From a virus: a stretch of DNA of 50,679 nt. Below the pieces are notes generated by a model. That model was not told where the DNA came from. It saw only the letters and a program-made list of their open reading frames with translations, and ran no database searches. Both the position numbers and the translations under genes were made by a program. Below, one piece after another: positions 46,857 to 50,679 of the stretch (positions are counted from its first letter, which is position 1; every line of letters starts with the position of its first letter). Where the stretch lies: positions 1 to 50,679 of the IMG/VR virus record IMGVR_UViG_3300030102_002459; one strand, 5' to 3'.

Positions 46857-47495
46857 TTATATTTTATCGTTATACAAATGTAAGTTATGCGCATGGTGGT
46901 AGTATGTACCAACAGGCAAATTTAATCTCTCTGCAACTAATTCTTGCAATGATGCAAACTGGTATTGATCGTTACAGAAACCGTACCAGAGGTCGTTAGA
47001 ACGCATATAGACGGACATATACAGCTTGCCTTGTACTACAGTAAACTGTACCGCGTACGTACATGGCGTGTCAAACTTATAAGCATTTATTTCTTTACCA
47101 TCATAAATACTTATAGCAGCTTGTCTGTTATCTTTTTTTCGTAACTTTTCAATAACAAGTTCAAGTTGATTGTTTCTTTGCCACTGCCAACCATAGTTTG
47201 AATTAACATCTCCATCTGGATCAGCCATACATTTCCATATAGCTGGAACCTTGCCGTATATCTCGCCTAACTTAGCAATGTTTCTGTCACCAGACATATA
47301 CCATTGCCATTCAGCTTCAGCATATTCATGCTTCCAATTACGTTCTTTATTTGTAATTACTTTGTCAGTAGGATTTTCTATTGTAAATCCTATATTAAAT
47401 AAAGCTTTGGTACCTGCAAACTCAACACCATTTGCAATGATCTCGTTATGCATATACTCATAAGCTTCATTTGCTGTCTCGAAAGTATTTCTCAT
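46857..47495 (-). CDS. Thymidylate synthase / dCMP hydroxymethylase family protein
   Basis: 212 aa from ATG 47495 (MRNTFETANEAYEYMHNEII); an upstream ATG in frame at 47516 is possible. Hallmarks with the longer numbering: TPCTYAVQFTV (catalytic Cys152), MRSNDLWYGFCNDQYQF (Arg172-Ser173 phosphate binding, Asn182), HHAHNLHLY near the end. It methylates dUMP or hydroxymethylates dCMP. Asn in the base-recognition motif favours a uracil substrate. It ends right after the HxY motif and is therefore shorter than the ~264-residue bacterial enzyme, missing the C-terminal closing segment. It overlaps the upstream gene by 29 bases. Confidence 0.7.
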   Translation of the reverse strand: MRNTFETANEAYEYMHNEIIANGVEFAGTKALFNIGFTIENPTDKVITNKERNWKHEYAEAEWQWYMSGDRNIAKLGEIYGKVPAIWKCMADPDGDVNSNYGWQWQRNNQLELVIEKLRKKDNRQAAISIYDGKEINAYKFDTPCTYAVQFTVVQGKLYMSVYMRSNDLWYGFCNDQYQFASLQELVAERLNLPVGTYYHHAHNLHLYNDKI

Positions 47496-47739
47496 AATAA
47501 TATCTATAATATTCATAGATCTTCTCCCACACTACGTCTTTACCGTATACATGAGGCGATCGGTTTGTTTTATTGTTTACGGTTATATCAATATACCATT
47601 CACCAGGTTGTTTAGCGAATGGTGCTATCTTTATACCGTTTCTAATACACCAGTCAATTGCCTGATGATCAAGCTCTGTAGTTTCATATGTACCCATATT
47701 CCACTCAGACTTTTTTCTAGGCTTCCAGTGCGGAGGCAT
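47467..47739 (-). CDS. Hypothetical 90-aa protein
   Basis: 90 aa: MPPHWKPRKKSEWNMGTYET then ELDHQAIDWCIRNGIKIAPF, EWYIDITVNNKTNRSPHVYG, and a Tyr-rich helical end (EKIYEYYRYYYEKYF). TAATG-coupled to the primase-helicase stop. Pattern familiar from marine phage replication clusters, without function. Possibly accessory to the thymidylate-synthase-like neighbour or the primase. Confidence 0.6.
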   Translation of the reverse strand: MPPHWKPRKKSEWNMGTYETTELDHQAIDWCIRNGIKIAPFAKQPGEWYIDITVNNKTNRSPHVYGKDVVWEKIYEYYRYYYEKYFRDSK

Positions 47740-49451
47740 TACTCCCAGGGCATTTTCTCATCTTCAGCCATACCAGGCAAAACATGAGGAATAAAACGAC
47801 CTGATTTATGTTCCCATTTAAAATGTGCTTCAGCTCCGTTTTCACCTAAGTTTTGAAACTTAACTTTTAATACTTTAGCTTTAACAGTCTTAGCATCATA
47901 GTCTCTATGTACTAATATGCCGTGGTAACTAGCATCATACCATTCGCCACCACCTTTAATGTTATACATAGTTGGTTCTTCAATTTTGCCATTGCTATCT
48001 TTATACATTTTAGTTGGGTGAGCTACGATAAACGTGAGCACGTCATACTTCTTACAAAACATTTCTATCTTAGTTAGATACTCCATTGTGTATCTATTTA
48101 CATCTTCTGTTTTGCAATCAATATCTCTAATCTTATTAAACGGATCAATAACTAAGCATTTAATACCTTTACGTTTTACAAGCTCAGCGCCTTTACGTAG
48201 CACTGATTCAAGACTATACTTATCCATGTCAATGAAGAAGTAATTATCATTAACATGTTCTGACACTTCGTTCCACTTAGCGCTACCAATGTCTGCACGT
48301 GTAGGCATGTCACCCCACGTCTTACGCATTAGTTTATGGGCATGTAAATAAGTTGGCGCATTTTCTGGACTAGCAAACGCTGTCTTCCAACCATAGTTCG
48401 CATTATACCCAACGACCATTTGATCGACGAAGTCACTTTTACCGGAACTAGGAATACCAGTAACAGTAATAAACTGACCAGTGTAAGTCGAAAAGATGTC
48501 ATCAAAATTAGGAAGGCCGATCTGGTAACCGGGCTTGAAACCATTTTTAACGAAGTCAGTAACTTCGTCCTCAATGTCTTTGAAAGTTGTGACGTTTTCA
48601 AGGGGTACCGGTCGGGCTTTTGTAATACGCTCTGCCAGTTTTTGTTTTCCATACTTTAATAAATATTCATTAGCGTCTTTACAGTCTTCGAAGGTTACTA
48701 AAAAACATACTTCAGCACCGAGCCTACGTATAAGCTCTTGCTGTAGCATTTGACCAGCGTCATCTTGATCAACTGCAAGTATTACTTTTTCTTTATCTTC
48801 AAAGTAATCAATACAATTATCTAAATAATCTAGGTTGTTGTTTGTTAGCGTAGCTCCGTTAGGAACTGATATAGCATTTTTAACACCAGCTTCATGTAAA
48901 GCCAGCACGTCCATTTCACCTTCAGTAATTATACACGTGTCATAACCTACAATGCTGTTGATATTATAAAATACTTTTTCAGCGCCCTTATATAGCTTAA
49001 AGTTTTTACGACCATCTCTGTATTTAACATTGATTAGTTGGTCGCCCATTAAATAATTAAACCATATAGTATTTTCAGTCTTACCTGTCTGTGGCATATA
49101 CTCAGGACCCTCACCGACCCGAAGATCGGTAAGAGTTTTCTGAGATATACCTCGTGTCTCAAACCATTGTACAACTTTGCTGTTAAGCTTTTTAGTTGGC
49201 TTTTGGTCTGGTCTTACGTACTCTTTTTCACTAGCACCTTTACGTTGATAAGTGTGTAGTTGAAACGTTGTACTACAATTGTGACAAGTACCGAGACCCC
49301 GTTCCCAATCATACGAAGCACACTGTGCTTTCTGATTTTTAGGTTGCCTAGTGTGAGAACACAAAGGGCATATGCCTTGTGTTTTACCTTCTTTTAGGCC
49401 ATATTGATTGAACTCATCAATCAAGAATCCATTGATCTCTACTGTCTGCAT
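47739..49451 (-). CDS. DNA primase-helicase (T7 gp4-like)
   Basis: 570 aa. A zinc-binding domain at the N-terminus (CPLC 28-31, a Cys at 44, CHNC 56-59), then the primase TOPRIM domain (ITEGEMDVLAL with Glu178; AVDQDDAG with Asp229 and Asp231) and a DnaB-type helicase domain with Walker A GIPSSGKSD (332-340) and Walker B CLVIDPFNKI. It unwinds DNA at the fork and primes lagging-strand synthesis. It sits next to SSB and the exonuclease. No DNA polymerase is visible in this window; it is presumably in the unsequenced segment or supplied by the host. Confidence 0.9.
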   Translation of the reverse strand: MQTVEINGFLIDEFNQYGLKEGKTQGICPLCSHTRQPKNQKAQCASYDWERGLGTCHNCSTTFQLHTYQRKGASEKEYVRPDQKPTKKLNSKVVQWFETRGISQKTLTDLRVGEGPEYMPQTGKTENTIWFNYLMGDQLINVKYRDGRKNFKLYKGAEKVFYNINSIVGYDTCIITEGEMDVLALHEAGVKNAISVPNGATLTNNNLDYLDNCIDYFEDKEKVILAVDQDDAGQMLQQELIRRLGAEVCFLVTFEDCKDANEYLLKYGKQKLAERITKARPVPLENVTTFKDIEDEVTDFVKNGFKPGYQIGLPNFDDIFSTYTGQFITVTGIPSSGKSDFVDQMVVGYNANYGWKTAFASPENAPTYLHAHKLMRKTWGDMPTRADIGSAKWNEVSEHVNDNYFFIDMDKYSLESVLRKGAELVKRKGIKCLVIDPFNKIRDIDCKTEDVNRYTMEYLTKIEMFCKKYDVLTFIVAHPTKMYKDSNGKIEEPTMYNIKGGGEWYDASYHGILVHRDYDAKTVKAKVLKVKFQNLGENGAEAHFKWEHKSGRFIPHVLPGMAEDEKMPWE

Positions 49452-49455
49452 TTAA

Positions 49456-49770
49456 TTAAAATGGTAAATCATCATCGACCTGAGCGGTCGCAGCTTGTTG
49501 TACAGGTGCAGGCCCACCATCTCGAGGCGCAGCCGCTACGTTGTCTCCATTTGTCCATACTACTTTTACATTACCTAAGTAAACCTTATCTTGTTTAGCG
49601 TCACGCTCATCTTTGGATTGTTGTACAGTCACTGGACCGTTGTTACCAAACTGATCTGGTTCATCATTAATTGTAATAGTAATAGGCAAGTATTTACCTT
49701 TTTTACCTTCGATAATTTTATCTTTAGGTATTTTAGTAAGGTCAATACTTGTTGCTAAAATACTAGCCAT
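49456..49770 (-). CDS. ssb: Single-stranded DNA-binding protein
   Basis: 104 aa. The first ~75 residues carry beta-strands that could form an OB-like fold (LPITITINDEPDQFGNNGPV; VYLGNVKVVW). There is a Gly/Pro/Ala/Gln-rich linker, then the acidic tail VDDDLPF, the SSB C-terminal signature that recruits replication proteins. It is shorter than bacterial SSB. It overlaps the next gene (TAATG) and lies four bases before the primase-helicase start, which supports a replication role. Confidence 0.78.
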   Translation of the reverse strand: MASILATSIDLTKIPKDKIIEGKKGKYLPITITINDEPDQFGNNGPVTVQQSKDERDAKQDKVYLGNVKVVWTNGDNVAAAPRDGGPAPVQQAATAQVDDDLPF

Positions 49771-49949
49771 TATACATAAGAATTTAACTGATTAAACATA
49801 CGCTGCAACTGATCTTTAGTCGCGTTAGAATTACGACGCAAGTTATCTACAGCTTTAACATGGTTTTGGTTCGCGTAAAAGTTATTTACATTAGTTTCAA
49901 TACCTGATACTGAACATACTTTAGTTTGAGTTTTTCTTGCTCTTGCCAT
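49770..49949 (-). CDS. 59-aa basic phage microprotein
   Basis: ATG 49949 (AATTAATATG context) to TAA 49770-49772. The frame is open farther upstream, but that part overlaps the exonuclease gene and lacks plausible coding, so this ATG is preferred. MARARKTQTKVCSVSGIETN then VNNFYANQNHVKAVDNLRRN, a helical/basic pattern known from short phage proteins upstream of SSB. Function unknown. Confidence 0.62.
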   Translation of the reverse strand: MARARKTQTKVCSVSGIETNVNNFYANQNHVKAVDNLRRNSNATKDQLQRMFNQLNSYV

Positions 49950-49959
49950 ATTAATTGGT

Positions 49960-50679
49960 TTAAAGGGTTTTATTAATAAAATATTGTGAAGGATCAAAAC
50001 CTTCTTGCTTATAAAATAAATCATAAGCATCGTTTGCTCGTGCAACTTTATCAGAGCCACGCTCATAAAAGTCTGTTGAGCAATCAAATAATCCGATCTG
50101 ATGTGTCTCTTTATCTATAACAATAAATAACATTTCATAACCGAATAATTTACTATATATGTATGCTTGACTATCATAGTTATACATACGTGCACTATTT
50201 TGAAATTTGTTTATGTTTGCAGTAGTCTTTAAATCAATTACTAGTTTCTCATCGTGATTAACTATATCAGCTTTACCTTTCCACATATTGTTTCCGAGCT
50301 GTGCTACTCCAGGCACTTCGTATTCTACGTTTTCTCCACGTATAAGACCTTCGCAAACTTCGTTGCTTAACATTTTATCTGTCATTAATTCGATCTTATC
50401 TACTTCGTGTTGTAGTAAACATAGTTCGCCACCTGATATCTCTTTGTAAGCCTTAGTGTTCCTAGTTGATGATTCAACTACTTTATACTTTTTCAGTTTA
50501 TCTGGTTCAAGTATTGCAGTGTGAAAATATCCACCAACTAAGAACGCTGCTGAAGGCTTCGAAGGTTGACCATATGCGAGAGGATTATTTAGAAGAGCTG
50601 ATATGTCGCTATTACTAAGATAACGTCTACCAAATTCCCCGTAATAATCTTCATCATTGCGCAGTTTGTTTATTACTTG
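49960..50679 (-). CDS. PD-(D/E)XK exonuclease, RecE/Cas4-like (N-terminus cut by window edge)
   Basis: The frame is open from the right edge to TAA at 49960-49962, so 239 residues are visible and the true start lies outside. The ATG at 50385 is internal. Visible parts: NDEDYYGEFGRRYLSNSDIS (substrate region), AAFLVGGYFHTAILEPDKL (as in RecE/DUF3799-type exonucleases: FGTALHTAVLEP), then MWKGKADIVNHDEKLVIDLK (K-A-D ... D-L-K: catalytic Asp and Asp-x-Lys), and SQAYIYSKLFGYEMLFIVID. It would resect DNA ends for single-strand annealing recombination. It heads the SSB/primase cluster. Confidence 0.78.
   Translation of the reverse strand, partial: QVINKLRNDEDYYGEFGRRYLSNSDISALLNNPLAYGQPSKPSAAFLVGGYFHTAILEPDKLKKYKVVESSTRNTKAYKEISGGELCLLQHEVDKIELMTDKMLSNEVCEGLIRGENVEYEVPGVAQLGNNMWKGKADIVNHDEKLVIDLKTTANINKFQNSARMYNYDSQAYIYSKLFGYEMLFIVIDKETHQIGLFDCSTDFYERGSDKVARANDAYDLFYKQEGFDPSQYFINKTL

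Noticed and set aside
49950-50087. 105-aa version of the gene at 49770-49949
   Set aside because: The extra N-terminal residues overlap the exonuclease coding region in another frame; the internal ATG at 49949 gives the basic start MARARK with good context.
1-50679. CRISPR array, insertion sequence, or integrase
   Set aside because: No regularly spaced identical repeats, transposase or tyrosine/serine recombinase motifs were found on either strand.

Overview
The window is part of a tailed double-stranded DNA phage genome, most likely a marine podovirus infecting a member of the Bacteroidota (flavobacteria-like). The reasons are: virtually no Shine-Dalgarno sequences, with starts sitting in A/T-rich ...AATTATG or TAATG contexts; three predicted secreted proteins whose signal peptides end in the ...FSQ / ...NGQ / ...AHAQ style common in Bacteroidota; and a T7-like ordering of virion genes (terminase, portal, scaffold, capsid, adaptors, nozzle, three internal proteins), whose terminase, portal and nozzle proteins resemble those of Bacteroidota podoviruses, including crAss-like phages. 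Both window edges cut genes, so the genome is longer than the window. No DNA polymerase or integrase is visible.

Layout. 1-2141 (minus strand): an array of very small, unrecognised genes. Six of them are each preceded by a near-identical two-block promoter-like element, and a tRNA-like acceptor/T-arm element lies among them. 2142-2414: divergent control region with G-runs and a large inverted repeat. 2415-41734 (plus strand): fibre gene; groEL/groES; a string of small virion/accessory genes; holin-like gene; a tandem GroES-like gene; small and large terminase; portal; scaffold; major capsid; adaptor/ring proteins; a nozzle/stabilisation protein split over two genes; three internal virion proteins (the last 2428 aa with HEFLH and HAD signatures); a secreted outer-membrane-like protein; a thioredoxin-fold secreted protein; a chain of tiny basic genes; an M15 peptidase (endolysin) and a membrane protein. 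41782-41812: bidirectional terminator between the converging units. 41811-50679 (minus strand): ribonucleotide reductase (nrdA, nrdB), small genes, PD-(D/E)XK nuclease, two MazG-like proteins, a thymidylate-synthase-like protein, primase-helicase, SSB and a RecE/Cas4-like exonuclease.

How it fits together. If the molecule is circular or circularly permuted, the minus unit would start at the control region (about 2.1 kb), run leftwards through the micro-gene array, and continue across the missing segment into the exonuclease, SSB, primase-helicase and nucleotide-metabolism genes, ending at the 41.8 kb terminator. This would be the early/replication arm. The plus unit, starting at the same control region and ending at the same terminator, is the late arm: adhesion, folding, packaging, capsid, ejection and lysis. 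The genes are tightly packed with TAATG/ATGA overlaps. Hairpins after the fibre gene, the capsid gene and the following gene may adjust virion-protein stoichiometry.

All functional calls are made by reading motifs and gene order. No database search was possible.
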